A stretch of 64,000 nucleotides of DNA from the NCBI RefSeq assembly GCF_007970665.1, contig NZ_CP042430.1:1116001-1180000 (forward strand). Reading direction: 5' to 3'. The translations under genes and the position numbers were made by a program. Below, in pieces: positions 31,994-42,443 of the stretch. Below the pieces are notes generated by a model. The model did no database searches and was not told where the DNA came from. It saw only the letters and a list, made by a program, of their open reading frames with translations. Positions within the stretch are counted from its first letter, which is position 1. Every line of letters starts with the position of its first letter. This stretch comes from Baekduia soli. Lineage in GTDB: Bacteria; Actinomycetota; Thermoleophilia; Solirubrobacterales; Solirubrobacteraceae.

Positions 31994-32730
31994 GGGGCGG
32001 TGGCCAGCATGCGCCGCGTCCTGCGTCGGAGCTGTCCCGTCGAGCTGTCGACGTCCGCGCCGTCGAGAATGAGGATGGCCGGCGCGTGCCGTTGGACGGC
32101 GTCGACGAGCGTCTGATCAGCCTCGCCGCGCGTCACGGCCTCGTCCGAGGCCGCGCTGTCGGCCTGCCATTCGCGCAACTCGGGCGTCGGCGGTACCGGC
32201 GCAACCACCGTGGCATCGAAGACCTCAGCGAGCAACTCGGCCAGGTGCATCGCAGCCGGCATGATCTCTGAACGGTCGACGGCGACCACGACGGCAGAGA
32301 TGCGCGAGGGTGAGATCTCGACGCCCTGACGGCAGACGAGCACGGGACACGGGGCGCGCTCGACGACCGCGGACGAAACGCCTCCCCGGTCTACGCCGGC
32401 GGCACCCACGCAGATCAGGTCCGCGCCCTCGGTCTCGGCGACGCGCAGGATGACCTCGGCGGGGTCGCCCCGCTGGAGGATGGTTCGCGTCGCCGCGTGG
32501 ACCGGTGCGTAGTCGGCGGCGTTGACGAGATGACGCTCCCAGCGATCGTGCTCGGCTGGGTCCCCTTCGGCGTGCAGCAGCATCGCTGTGCCATGGGTGC
32601 GTCCTGCGATACGCAGTCCGATGGCCGTCGACGCAGCAGCCTCCTGCGAGCCGTCGTCGCCGATCAACACGAGCAGCGGGCGGCCCACAGGCTCCGGATG
32701 TCGGTCTTCCGGCGTGATCGCGTTCGACAT
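31735..32730 (-). CDS. Tandem universal stress protein (two Usp domains), 331 aa
   Basis: Domain 1 (about 10-140) contains RPLLVLIGDDGSQEAAASTA and the GAAGVDRGGVSSAVVERAPCPVLV ATP-loop region (G-2x-G-9x-G(S/T) type, partly degenerate). Domain 2 (about 145-265) contains SAVVVAVDRSEIMPAAMHLA and TRRMLATAPCPVLVIPRR. Both ends of a normal tandem UspA are reached by residue about 265. The remaining about 65 residues are Ser/Thr/Arg-rich and overlap the DUF5661 frame, so the real stop has probably been lost by an indel near 31960. The protein would be cytosolic and nucleotide-binding. ATG 32730 chosen by domain start. Confidence 0.7.
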   Translation of the reverse strand: MSNAITPEDRHPEPVGRPLLVLIGDDGSQEAAASTAIGLRIAGRTHGTAMLLHAEGDPAEHDRWERHLVNAADYAPVHAATRTILQRGDPAEVILRVAETEGADLICVGAAGVDRGGVSSAVVERAPCPVLVCRQGVEISPSRISAVVVAVDRSEIMPAAMHLAELLAEVFDATVVAPVPPTPELREWQADSAASDEAVTRGEADQTLVDAVQRHAPAILILDGADVDSSTGQLRRRTRRMLATAPCPVLVIPRRREPGPAARPADVPAAAESTAESLPSPWKMPAGSVRSSASTGQGRGSTSTSSTWACRSSSSTAVATRRRTSPTTTEP

Positions 32731-32822
32731 GCGCTGAAGCCTGTCGAGCCCCGCGTGCCCGCACATCGGCACAACGCCCGCCGACCCGGCGGGCAACTAC
32801 GGAGCCAGATCGAGCGGGCGGC

Positions 32823-33062
32823 CGCGCCGCGACGGGGGCAGTTGGATTCGACGCCGAGCTCCTCCAGTACCGCGGCTACGCGCCGCTTGCCGACGCCGTC
32901 GTGCTCGACGGCGATCCGGCCGCACGCGACTTCACGGCGGTCTGGCACCGCCGCGACCGGCCGGTGGCCGCCCTGCTCGTCGGCCGCCCGCGTGAGCTGC
33001 CCGGCATGCGCCGGCTCATCCAGCAGACCCTCGAACAGCACGCCCTGGAGACAACCCCATGA
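32823..33062 (+). pseudogene. 5'-truncated ferredoxin reductase (Reductase_C remnant)
   Basis: The frame ending at the TGA (33060-33062) encodes only the C-terminal domain of an FAD-dependent ferredoxin reductase: LLQYRGYAPLADAVVLDGDP, FTAVWHRRDRPVAALLVGRP and a final helix MRRLIQQTLEQHALE. The FAD and NAD(P)H domains are absent and upstream sequence belongs to the divergent stress gene. Its stop overlaps the ferredoxin ATG, preserving the original operon coupling. A deletion probably removed about 1 kb. Confidence 0.65.
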
Positions 33063-33265
33063 CCTACGTCCCACATATCGACGAGCTGGCCTGCGCCGCC
33101 CACGGCGACTGCCAGGACATCGCCCCCGACGTCTTCCGCGTCGACGACATCGCCGTCGTCATCGGCACCGGTCCCGACGACCTGATCCTCAAGGCCGCCC
33201 AGGCCTGCCCGTCGGCCGCCATCACCGTCGTCGACAGCACCAGTGGCGAAACGATCTACCCCTAG
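33059..33265 (+). CDS. Ferredoxin of the P450-partner type, 68 aa
   Basis: The cluster motif is C12-AAHGD-C18 ... C50-P, i.e. CxxHxxC(x)nCP. This variant of the [3Fe-4S]/[4Fe-4S] ferredoxins serves P450s in mycobacteria and relatives. The IAPDVFRVDD and ACPSAAITVVD segments are typical. It is complete. Its start overlaps the stop of a truncated ferredoxin-reductase gene, so it has lost its neighbour reductase and must use another electron source. The P450 at 24113 is the only P450 in the window and could be its client. Confidence 0.85.
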   Translation: MTYVPHIDELACAAHGDCQDIAPDVFRVDDIAVVIGTGPDDLILKAAQACPSAAITVVDSTSGETIYP

Positions 33266-33348
33266 CCGGCGCCCAGCGCCGGCGCGTCGTCTGCCGTCGC
33301 CGACCATGATCACACGGTGCGTGGTGCGCGGCAGGTTAGATTCCGGGC

Positions 33349-33753
33349 ATGTTCGATCCCGGCGTCCGCGCGCTGCTGGAGGGCGTGAACTTCGTCCACC
33401 TCTCGACGCTCATGAAGGACGGCTCGCCCCACAGCACGGTGGTCTGGGGCCACACCCGCGGCGACCAGGCGATCTTCTTCACCAACAACCCCCAGTCGCT
33501 GAAGGGCCGCAACATCGCGCGCGACCCGCGCGTGGCGCTCTCGATGATCGACCGCGACAACCCGTACCGGACCGGCATGCTGCGCGGCCGGGTGGTCGGC
33601 ACGCTCACCGGCGACGAGGCCGACGCCATCGTCGACGCGATGTCCCATAAGTACGTCGGCCGGCCGTTCCCGATGCGCGGCAACACGGTCTACCTCATCG
33701 ACGTCGCGAGCTCGCGCCTCACCGAGCTGCCGTTCGAGGACAGCCCGGCCTAG
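33349..33753 (+). CDS. PPOX-class F420-dependent (pyridoxamine-oxidase-fold) protein, 134 aa
   Basis: Split-barrel flavin/F420-binding fold: VNFVHLSTLMKDGSPHSTVV at the start, FFTNNPQSLKGRNIARDPRV in the middle, and KYVGRPFPMRGNTVYLIDVA. The TIGR03618-type pattern suggests F420 as cofactor. Members reduce or sense small molecules such as biliverdin or menaquinone analogues; the substrate here is unknown. The ATG at 33349 has no strong ribosome binding site, but the start matches the family. Stands alone. Confidence 0.75.
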   Translation: MFDPGVRALLEGVNFVHLSTLMKDGSPHSTVVWGHTRGDQAIFFTNNPQSLKGRNIARDPRVALSMIDRDNPYRTGMLRGRVVGTLTGDEADAIVDAMSHKYVGRPFPMRGNTVYLIDVASSRLTELPFEDSPA

Positions 33754-33764
33754 GCGACCCCGCC

Positions 33765-33920
33765 TCAGCCGTGCCCGGACCCGCGGGCCAACGGGTCGGC
33801 GAAGCGGGGACCGGTGGTCACCGAGCGGTCGGTGAGGCCCTCGCGGAACGCGACCAGGTCGGCCTCGTCGCGGTCGGTCAGCGCGACGTTGCGCAGCGAC
33901 GGCGCCTTGACGCGCCCCAT
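33765..33920 (-). pseudogene. Di-heme cytochrome c peroxidase remnant (C-terminal 51 aa)
   Basis: The frame gives MGRVKAPSLRNVALTDRDEA, then DLVAFREGLTDRSV and a tail ending FADPLARGSGHG. The first part is the KxPSLRNVALT signature just before the second heme region of MauG/CcpA-type peroxidases. The last part is their C-terminal helix. The segment that should lie between them (PYMHDG... and following about 40 residues) is deleted, and nothing of the heme domains remains upstream. The rest of the gap 33921-34106 holds no gene. Confidence 0.6.
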
Positions 33921-34106
33921 GTCCTTGGGGGCGCCCGGTGATCGCGAGCGACGGGTCGAACGCCACGGCCGCCGTGACCGCGGCGCTCGACCACACCGAT
34001 GTGGCCGGCGTGCCTGCTCCGCTGAACCTCGCGGCGCTGGGCTGGTCGCGGCAGGTCGGCCCAGATCCGGACCGGGCATGGCGCCCGGGCCTGCGACCAT
34101 GAACTC

Positions 34107-34745
34107 ATGGACGCCGTCTCCCCGTCCGCCGCGCTCGGGATCGCGCTCATCGCCTTCGGGCTGGTGCTCACCCCCGGCCCGAACATGCTCTACCTGGTGT
34201 CGCGGTCGCTGACGCAGGGCCGGCGCGCCGGGCTCATCTCGCTGATCGGCACCGCGCTGGGCTTCCTGGTCTACCTCGCGGCGGCCACGCTGGGCATCAC
34301 GGCGATCTTCACGTCGGTCCCCACGGCCTACACCGCGCTGCGCATCGCGGGCGCCGCGTACCTGCTGTGGCTGGCCTGGGGCGTGCTGCGCCCCGGCGCG
34401 CCTCCGATCTTCACGGTCCGCGAGCTGTCGGTCGACCCGCCGCGGCGGCTCATCGGCATGGGCCTGCTGACCAACCTGCTCAACCCCAAGATCGCGGTGC
34501 TCTACGTCTCGCTGCTGCCGCAGTTCGTCGACGCCGACCGCGGGAGCGTGGCCCTGCAGTCCTTCGTCCTGGGCGCGATCCAGATCGTCATCGCCGTCAC
34601 GTTCAACGGCGTGTTCGTCCTGCTCGCCGGCGCGCTGGCCATGCTCCTGGCGCGCCGCCCGGCGCTGGCCCGCGCCCAGCGGCTGCTCATGGGCACGGCG
34701 CTCGGGGCATTCGGCGTGCGGCTGCTCGTCGAGCGCTCGCGCTGA
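34107..34745 (+). CDS. LysE/RhtB-family exporter, 212 aa
   Basis: Six hydrophobic helices with the family motif LTPGPNMLYLVSRSLTQGRR after helix 1 and TNLLNPKIAVLYVSLLPQFV in helix 4. Length is normal. LysE proteins export amino acids or related metabolites; substrate cannot be predicted. The ATG at 34107 fits the first helix. It is followed by the furA-katG operon with only a 56-bp gap, which contains the FurA operator. Confidence 0.85.
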   Translation: MDAVSPSAALGIALIAFGLVLTPGPNMLYLVSRSLTQGRRAGLISLIGTALGFLVYLAAATLGITAIFTSVPTAYTALRIAGAAYLLWLAWGVLRPGAPPIFTVRELSVDPPRRLIGMGLLTNLLNPKIAVLYVSLLPQFVDADRGSVALQSFVLGAIQIVIAVTFNGVFVLLAGALAMLLARRPALARAQRLLMGTALGAFGVRLLVERSR

Positions 34746-34769
34746 CGCCGGCTGCCGGAAGACGCCGCC

Positions 34770-34790
34770 AATCTGGACCCTTTCCAGATT
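34770..34790. promoter_or_regulatory. Operator of furA-katG: perfect 8-bp inverted repeat
   Basis: AATCTGGA-CCCTT-TCCAGATT is a perfect inverted repeat (arms 34770-34777 and 34783-34790) ending 10 bp before the furA GTG at 34801. It is AT-richer than its surroundings, as in FurA boxes of mycobacteria. FurA represses its own operon and is released by oxidation. The close distance implies a short or nearly leaderless transcript. Confidence 0.75.
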
Positions 34791-34800
34791 CTGTGGGAGA

Positions 34801-35232
34801 GTGCGGCCCGTGCCGGCCACCACCGACCACGAGCGCGCGCTCCGCGGGGCCTCCCTGCGGGTCACGCGCCCGCGGCTGGCCGTCCTGGCCGTGGTGCACG
34901 ACCAACCGCACGCCGACACGAACACGATCATCGGTCGCGTGCGCGATCGCCTCGGCGAGGTGTCCCAGCAGGCCGTCTACGACGTGCTGCGGGCGCTGAC
35001 CGACGCCGGGCTGGTACGCCGCATCCACCCGCCGGGCTCCGTGGCGCGGTACGAGTCACGGGTCGGCGACAACCACCACCACGTCGTCTGCCGGTCCTGC
35101 GGCGCCATCGCCGACGTCGACTGCGCCGCCGGCACGTCGCCGTGCCTGACCGTCACCGACGGGCACGGCTACACGATCGACGAGGCCGAGGTCATCTACT
35201 GGGGCGTCTGCTCCTCGTGCTCGGCCCCCTGA
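34801..35232 (+). CDS. furA: FurA-type redox/metal repressor, 143 aa
   Basis: The winged helix contains TRPRLAVLAVVHDQPHADTN and VSQQAVYDVLRALTDAGLVR. The dimerisation/metal domain has DNHHHVVCRSCGAIADVDC and a C-terminal CSSC. It thus keeps both Cys pairs of the structural zinc site and the His-rich sensory site. The GTG at 34801 (or 34810) is the start; the operator ends 10 bp before it. Placement directly upstream of katG matches the actinobacterial furA-katG operon, in which FurA represses catalase-peroxidase until peroxide or metal loss inactivates it. Confidence 0.88.
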   Translation: MRPVPATTDHERALRGASLRVTRPRLAVLAVVHDQPHADTNTIIGRVRDRLGEVSQQAVYDVLRALTDAGLVRRIHPPGSVARYESRVGDNHHHVVCRSCGAIADVDCAAGTSPCLTVTDGHGYTIDEAEVIYWGVCSSCSAP

Positions 35233-37488
<2,256 letters not shown>

Positions 37489-37490
37489 GG

Positions 37491-37534
37491 CCCGGTCCGG
37501 GCCGGCCGCGCCGCCGTCGGCCGGCCGGTCCGGG
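37491..37534. terminator. Bidirectional terminator between katG and the eCIS-like gene
   Basis: CCCGGTCCGGGCCGGCCG (37491-37508) and CGGCCGGCCGGTCCGGG (37518-37534) form a nearly perfect stem around the loop CGCCGCCGT. It fills the space between the two convergent stops. Confidence 0.75.
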
Positions 37535-37542
37535 CACCCTCC

Positions 37543-38861
37543 TCAGAACGCGCCCTGGCGCAGCTCGGCGATGAACGGCTCGAGGTCGGCCTCCGTCGCG
37601 TGGTAGGTCCCGGGCTCCCGGTCGTCTTCACGACGTAGTAGTCCTCGGCCATCTGGGCCTGCTGCTCGCGGTTGAAGTCCCGGTAGCGCCGGCCGTCCGC
37701 TCGGGCCTTGGCGAGGTCGCCGTAGTCATAGCCCATGTCGCTGGCCTGCCCGTGCAGCGCCTGGGGCATGTAGACCGCCCCGACGATGCCGTACTGCGCG
37801 ACGTGGGTGAGCTCGTGCACGGTGGTCTCCAGGTCGATGCCCTTCGGCGCCTGGATGATGTGCATCGTCGTGATGGCCCGCTCGGTGGCCGTCGGGTCCT
37901 TGAAGTGGTTGAGCCACCTGCCGAGCTTGACCATGTAGGAGCCCTCGTCGACGCGGACCTGCCAGTAGGGGATGAGGCCCTTGCCGTGGACGAGCTCGGA
38001 CGCCGCGACCTCGTCGTCGGTCAGCGGCCGGGTGTGGAAGACCAGGCCCCACACGAACTGCAGGGCGTCGCTGATGCCGAAGAGCTCGAGCATCTGGATC
38101 GCGACCTCGATGAACCAGCTGAGGCCCTGCCTGAAGCCCGACCACACCCACGCCCAGGAGGCACCGTTCTTGATGCCCTTGTAGAGCCAGCCGATCAGCC
38201 CGGGGATCACGTCCCAGCCCTGGACGATCAGCCGCCACACCCGCAGCGGGAAGAAGCGGATGACGTCCCAGCACAACGAGCCCAGCAGGGACAGCTTCTC
38301 CCACAGCCGGGTCCCGATCGCCTTGATGATCGTCCAGGCGCCCGCGCCGAACCACGTCAGCGCGTCCCACACCGCGCGGCTCGCCGTCGAGAGCCAGTCC
38401 ACCGCCCACTGGCCCGCCGCCCGCGCGCCGTCCCAGACGCTGCGGGCGGCGCCGGCGACCGCCCCGCCGACGGCCACCGCCGCGTCCTTGACCGCGCCGC
38501 CGACGGCGACCGCGGCGCCCTTGACCGCACCGCCGACCGTCGTGCCGACGCTCTTGATGCCGCCCCAGACGCGGCCCCAGAAGCCGCGGGCCAGCCCGCG
38601 CCGCGAAGCGCGCGTGGGCGCGGCCGGCGCCGCCGCGGTCCCGGCCGCCGGGGCGGGGTCCCGCGCGAGGACGGGACGGCCGGCGGCGTCCAGGCGGCCC
38701 GCGGCGGCCAGGCGGGCGACGGATGCGTTGCCGATGGCCGACTGCAGCGCCAGCAGCCGCGCGGCGCCGGGGTCGGTGCCGGGGACGGGCGGGCGCACCG
38801 GCCGGTCGGCGGCCGCGGCGACGTCGTCCTGTGCCTCACGGGTGCCCGGCTCGGATCCCAC
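37543..38861 (-). pseudogene. eCIS-associated DUF4157-like protein (HExxH), frameshifted near the C-terminus
   Basis: From the GTG at 38861 the protein has a Pro/Ala-rich N-terminus. It then has the ARLLALQSAIGNASVARLA motif (about 34-52) found in proteins linked to extracellular contractile injection systems. A Gly/Ala repeat region follows (three GGAVK/AxAAVAV units, 109-140), then a long aromatic/amphipathic stretch (160-275, e.g. ALTWFGAGAWTIIKAIGTRL). The zinc-peptidase motif is TTVHELTHVAQYG (His349-Glu350-His353) with a likely third ligand in EQQAQMAEDYYV. Near 37620 one base is missing; the shifted frame gives [20 protein letters not shown] and a stop at 37543, about 439 residues. It could be an exported toxin or cargo. 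Sequencing error not excluded. Confidence 0.6.
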
Positions 38862-38890
38862 GCGACGAGTATCCCCCGCGCGGGGCGGCA

Positions 38891-39240
38891 GACGTCCTCG
38901 GCTGCTTCACCGTCGAGTCCAACGTCCCGGCCGCCGCGGCGCCGCTGGCCTGCGGCGTGGCCTCCGCGCGGGCGGTCGAGGGGCGCGTCCTGGTCGCGCT
39001 GCGCGGCACCGCCACGCCGTACCCGGCGATCACCGGCCTGGTGTTCTCGCTCCTGCCGGCCGGGCTGGAGGGCGTCGGGTTTCCCGCGGTGCCGTGGGAC
39101 GACATCGTCCTCCACCCCCCCGGAGACGATCGTCGCCGACCGGGTGCTCGTGCCGCCCCGGGAGCGCGTGCCGTTCGCGCGCGGGCTGCTGTGGCTTGCG
39201 CCACATGAGCTCGCCGACCAGCTCGCGGCGGCGGTCCTCG
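38891..39240 (+). pseudogene. Unknown coding remnant, frameshifted
   Basis: Two adjoining frames show strong coding bias and a coherent protein. The first reads VLGCFTVESNVPAAAAPLAC ... PAVPWDDIVLHPP. After a run of seven C (39114-39120) the next reads ETIVADRVLVPPRERVPFAR and APHELADQLAAAVL. No start codon or ribosome binding site is visible upstream, where the divergent eCIS-like gene begins. The piece therefore looks truncated as well as frameshifted. I do not recognise the family. Confidence 0.35.
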
Positions 39241-39294
39241 GGGATGGAGGGGTCGCTGGTCCTCCGGCGCACACCGCGGCGCTAGGGTCGGCCC

Positions 39295-39759
39295 ATGGCC
39301 GCCCTCCAGACCCCGGCGACGCGTGCGGCCCGGGACGCGGGGATCGCGTTCACCGTGCACGAGTACCGCCACGACCCGCGTGCGGCCTCCTACGCCGGGG
39401 AGGCCGCCGAGGCGCTCGGGCTCGACCCCGCCCGCGTGTTCAAGACGCTGGTCGTGGCCGTCGGCGACGCGCTGGAGGTGTGCATCGTCGGCGCGGCCGA
39501 CCAGCTCGACCTCCGCGCGGTCGGCAAGCGCGCGGTGATGGCCGACGTCGGCCGCGCCGAGCGCGTCACGGGCTACGTCGCGGGCGGCATCAGCCCGCTC
39601 GGCCAGCGCCGCCGCCTGCCCACGCACGTCGACGACACCGCGCTGCGCCACGACACCGTGTTCGTCAGCGCGGGCCGGCGCGGCCTGGAGATCGAGCTGT
39701 CGCCCGCCGACCTCGTCGAGCTCACGGGCGCCGACGTGCGCACCCTGCGCCGCACCTGA
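39295..39759 (+). CDS. ybaK: YbaK/EbsC family Cys-tRNA(Pro) deacylase, 154 aa
   Basis: Typical start for the family (ATRAARDAGIAFTVHEYRHD), then AEALGLDPARVFKTLVVAVG with the conserved Lys in VFKTLV. The GYVAGGISPLGQRRRLPTHV loop that forms the aminoacyl pocket is present. The enzyme hydrolyses Cys mischarged on tRNA-Pro. Complete length. ATG at 39295. It stands alone between remnants of other genes. Confidence 0.88.
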   Translation: MAALQTPATRAARDAGIAFTVHEYRHDPRAASYAGEAAEALGLDPARVFKTLVVAVGDALEVCIVGAADQLDLRAVGKRAVMADVGRAERVTGYVAGGISPLGQRRRLPTHVDDTALRHDTVFVSAGRRGLEIELSPADLVELTGADVRTLRRT

Positions 39760-39776
39760 CGCTTGATCCTGCGCAT

Positions 39777-40070
39777 GTGCCGCAGGTGCGGCGCCGCGAC
39801 AAGGTCCTCGTGTTCCTGCGGTCCTACGACGGCACCGTGGACGAGACGGTCGCCGTGCTCGACGGCGACGGCCGGGTCGTGGCCAAGCCGGGCACCGTCG
39901 GGTCACCCGTCGACCCGGGGCTGACGACGAGGGTCGTGCCGTTCAGCGACCTCGAGGCGGTGCCCGCCGCGCTGGCGCCCGGCGACGCGCACGCCGCCGT
40001 CGACCCGCTGCTCGACGACCTCGTCCACGCGGCGCTGCTGAACCGCGGGGTGAGCCGCGCGCCCGGCGGC
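39777..40070 (+). CDS. Hypothetical protein, stop codon lost or 3' end uncertain
   Basis: A GTG at 39777 opens a frame with good codon bias: QVRRRDKVLVFLRSYDGTVD, ETVAVLDGDGRVVAKPG, LTTRVVPFSDLEAVPAALAP. The frame does not stop before it enters the antisense of the NHL gene and stays open for thousands of bases. The natural 3' end has therefore been lost or shifted; I end the call where the convergent gene begins. Family not recognised. Confidence 0.35.
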
Positions 40071-42347
40071 TCAGGCCGTGGCGCGCAGCCGCGACGTCTG
40101 GCTCGTGGGCTGGCCGGCCGCGGCCGTGGCGTCCAGGCGCAGCGTCACGTCGAGGCCGCGGCGGCCCTGCAGGCCCTTGCGCAGCCGTGCGACGGCGGTG
40201 CGGCTGATCCTCAGCCGCACGATCTTCGACGTGCCCGCGGGGATCACGAGCTTCTGGACCGCGAGGTCGACCGACACCGGCCTGAGGCGGCGCTTCCTGC
40301 GGCCCTTGCCCGTGGTCGGCGTCCCGCGCTGCACGATGCTCGCCGATGCCGTCAGCGTGCACGTCGTGTCGCAGCCCACGCGCACGGGCAGGGTGCGCGT
40401 CGTGAGCAGGCCGCCCGTGCGCAGCGCCCGGACGGTCAGCACGGGGCCCAGCGGCTCGGGCAGCGTCGGGTACTTCAGGGCCGGCGGCGGGGCGGGCGCG
40501 GGCAGCGGCGTGCACAGCACGCCGGGGGTCGGGTTGGCCAGCGTGAACGTCTGGACGCGGTTGTTGTCGGTGTCGGTCACCGTCAGCACGCCGTTGCAGT
40601 CCACGCTGACGCCCGTGGGGTGGACGAGCTCGCCCGGGGCGATGCCGCGCGAGCCCAGCGTGAGCAGGCGCTCGCCCCCGGGGCCGAACTGCTGGACGCG
40701 GTTGTTGCCGCGGTCGGCGACCCAGAGGTTGCCCGCAGGGTCCAGGGCCAGCTGGGCCGGCGCGTTGAGCTTGCCGAGCTTGCTGCCCGTGCCGCCGAAG
40801 TCGCCGACCTGGCGCCCGGAGGCGTCGAAGACCTCGATGTGGTTGGCGCTGTCGGCGACGTAGGTGCGCGCGCCGTCGCCGGTGACGGCGATCCCGCGGG
40901 GCGGCGCGTCGGTCGGCACGGAGCCGAGGTAGCCGCCGTCGGGCGCGAAGCGCGCGATGCGCCCGTTGCCCGTGTCGGCCACCGAGATCGTGCCGCTCGC
41001 GTCGATGGCCAGCGCCGAGGGCGCCAGGAGCTGGCCCGGGCCCGTGCCCTCCGAGCCGATGGTGCGGGTCGACTGGGCCGTCGCGCGGTCGAACACGACG
41101 ATGCGGCTGCGCCTGGCGTCCAGGACGAAGCCGTTGCCGCCGGCGTCGAACGCGACGGCGACCGGGTCGGGCAGGAGCGTCGGGCCCGGGTTGGGGGAGC
41201 CCCAGATCGAGGCGATCGTCCCGTCGGGGTTGATGAGCTGCACGCGGCCGTTGACGGCGTCGGCCACGGCCCGGACGCCCGAGGCGTCGGTCGACACGCC
41301 CTGGGGCGCGTCGAACTGGCCCGTGCCGCGCCCCGACGTGCCGAAGGAGCGCCGCAGCGTGCCGCTGGCGTCGAAGACGTCGATGCGGTCGTTGCCGGTG
41401 TTGGCGACGTAGACCTCGCCGTTGGCGGCCGCGGCGATCCCGCGCGGGTAGGCCAGCTGGCCCGGACCCGTGCCGTAGGAGCCCCAGCGCGCCTTGTAGC
41501 GGTAGCCGGTCGCCGGGGTGCTGAAGCGCACGATGCGCTGGTTGAGGTCGTCGGCGACGAACAGCCGGCCCTGCGGGTCCAGCGCCACGGCGTAGGGGAA
41601 GTTGAGCTGGCCGGGGCCGGCGCCCTGGCCGCTGCCGATCGACGACAGCAGGTGGCCGCCGGTGTCAAACGCCGCCACGCGGTGGTGCTGGTCGTCGGCG
41701 ACGAGCATCCGCGTGCCGCGCACCGCGACACCGCGCGGGTTGGCCAGCGTGCCCGGCGGCACGATCTCGGCGCCGTGGCCGCCGGAGGTGTCGAAGCGCA
41801 CGACGCGGTCGTTGCCCGTGTCGGCGATGTACAGGACGTCACCCGAGACCGCCAGGCCGCCGCCGGCCGCGGCATCGTTGCCGCCGCCGGCGCCGAAGCG
41901 GAAGCGCCCGAGATCGGTGCCGCTGCCGCCGAAGCTGCCCAGCAGGCCGCCGTCGGCGCCGAAGCGCACGATCCGGTTCGTGCCGCCGTCGGCGACGAGG
42001 AGCGTGCCGTCGCCGGCCACGCCGACGGCCCCGACGGCGCTGAGCTCGCCCGGGCGGGTGCCCGCGGCGCCGATGTCGCGCAGCGGCGTGCCGTCGGGGG
42101 CGAAGACCTGGATGGCGTGCGAGCCCTGGTCGCCGACGTAGACGCTGCCGTCGGGGCCGATCGCCACGGCCTGCGGGAAGCGCAGCACGCCGCCGCCGCG
42201 CTGGCCCGTCTGGACCACGCCCGTGTACGGGCACGTCGGGCCCGCGCCCGGGCAGTCGGCCTGTGCCGGGGCGGCCCCGGCGGCGGTCAGGCCACCGAGC
42301 AGGAGGGTGGTCAGGACGAGGGCGGGGAGGGGTCGCAGGCGCGGCAT
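40071..42347 (-). CDS. Secreted NHL-repeat beta-propeller protein, 758 aa
   Basis: A signal peptide (MPRLRPLPALVLTTLLLGGL ... AAPAQA) precedes about twelve NHL blades with the pattern FxxPxGVAVxxxGxxYVADxxNxRIxxF, for example LAVSGDVLYIADTGNDRVVR and GNLWVADRGNNRVQQFGPGG. A Cys-containing N-terminal stretch (DCPGAGPTCPYTG) and a C-terminal Ig-like region (about 640-758) flank the propellers. The ATG at 42347 gives the signal peptide; the longer upstream frame is antisense to another gene. NHL proteins act as binding scaffolds; some are lyases or hydrolases. It has no membrane anchor, so it is probably extracellular. Confidence 0.8.
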   Translation of the reverse strand: MPRLRPLPALVLTTLLLGGLTAAGAAPAQADCPGAGPTCPYTGVVQTGQRGGGVLRFPQAVAIGPDGSVYVGDQGSHAIQVFAPDGTPLRDIGAAGTRPGELSAVGAVGVAGDGTLLVADGGTNRIVRFGADGGLLGSFGGSGTDLGRFRFGAGGGNDAAAGGGLAVSGDVLYIADTGNDRVVRFDTSGGHGAEIVPPGTLANPRGVAVRGTRMLVADDQHHRVAAFDTGGHLLSSIGSGQGAGPGQLNFPYAVALDPQGRLFVADDLNQRIVRFSTPATGYRYKARWGSYGTGPGQLAYPRGIAAAANGEVYVANTGNDRIDVFDASGTLRRSFGTSGRGTGQFDAPQGVSTDASGVRAVADAVNGRVQLINPDGTIASIWGSPNPGPTLLPDPVAVAFDAGGNGFVLDARRSRIVVFDRATAQSTRTIGSEGTGPGQLLAPSALAIDASGTISVADTGNGRIARFAPDGGYLGSVPTDAPPRGIAVTGDGARTYVADSANHIEVFDASGRQVGDFGGTGSKLGKLNAPAQLALDPAGNLWVADRGNNRVQQFGPGGERLLTLGSRGIAPGELVHPTGVSVDCNGVLTVTDTDNNRVQTFTLANPTPGVLCTPLPAPAPPPALKYPTLPEPLGPVLTVRALRTGGLLTTRTLPVRVGCDTTCTLTASASIVQRGTPTTGKGRRKRRLRPVSVDLAVQKLVIPAGTSKIVRLRISRTAVARLRKGLQGRRGLDVTLRLDATAAAGQPTSQTSRLRATA

Positions 42348-42443
42348 CGAGGTTCCCAACACCGTGAGGAGGCGAAGTCGCGGTCCTGCACGACGGGGCC
42401 CACGTCGGCGGACCGCGGGGCCCGACCGGTAGATTCGCGGGCG

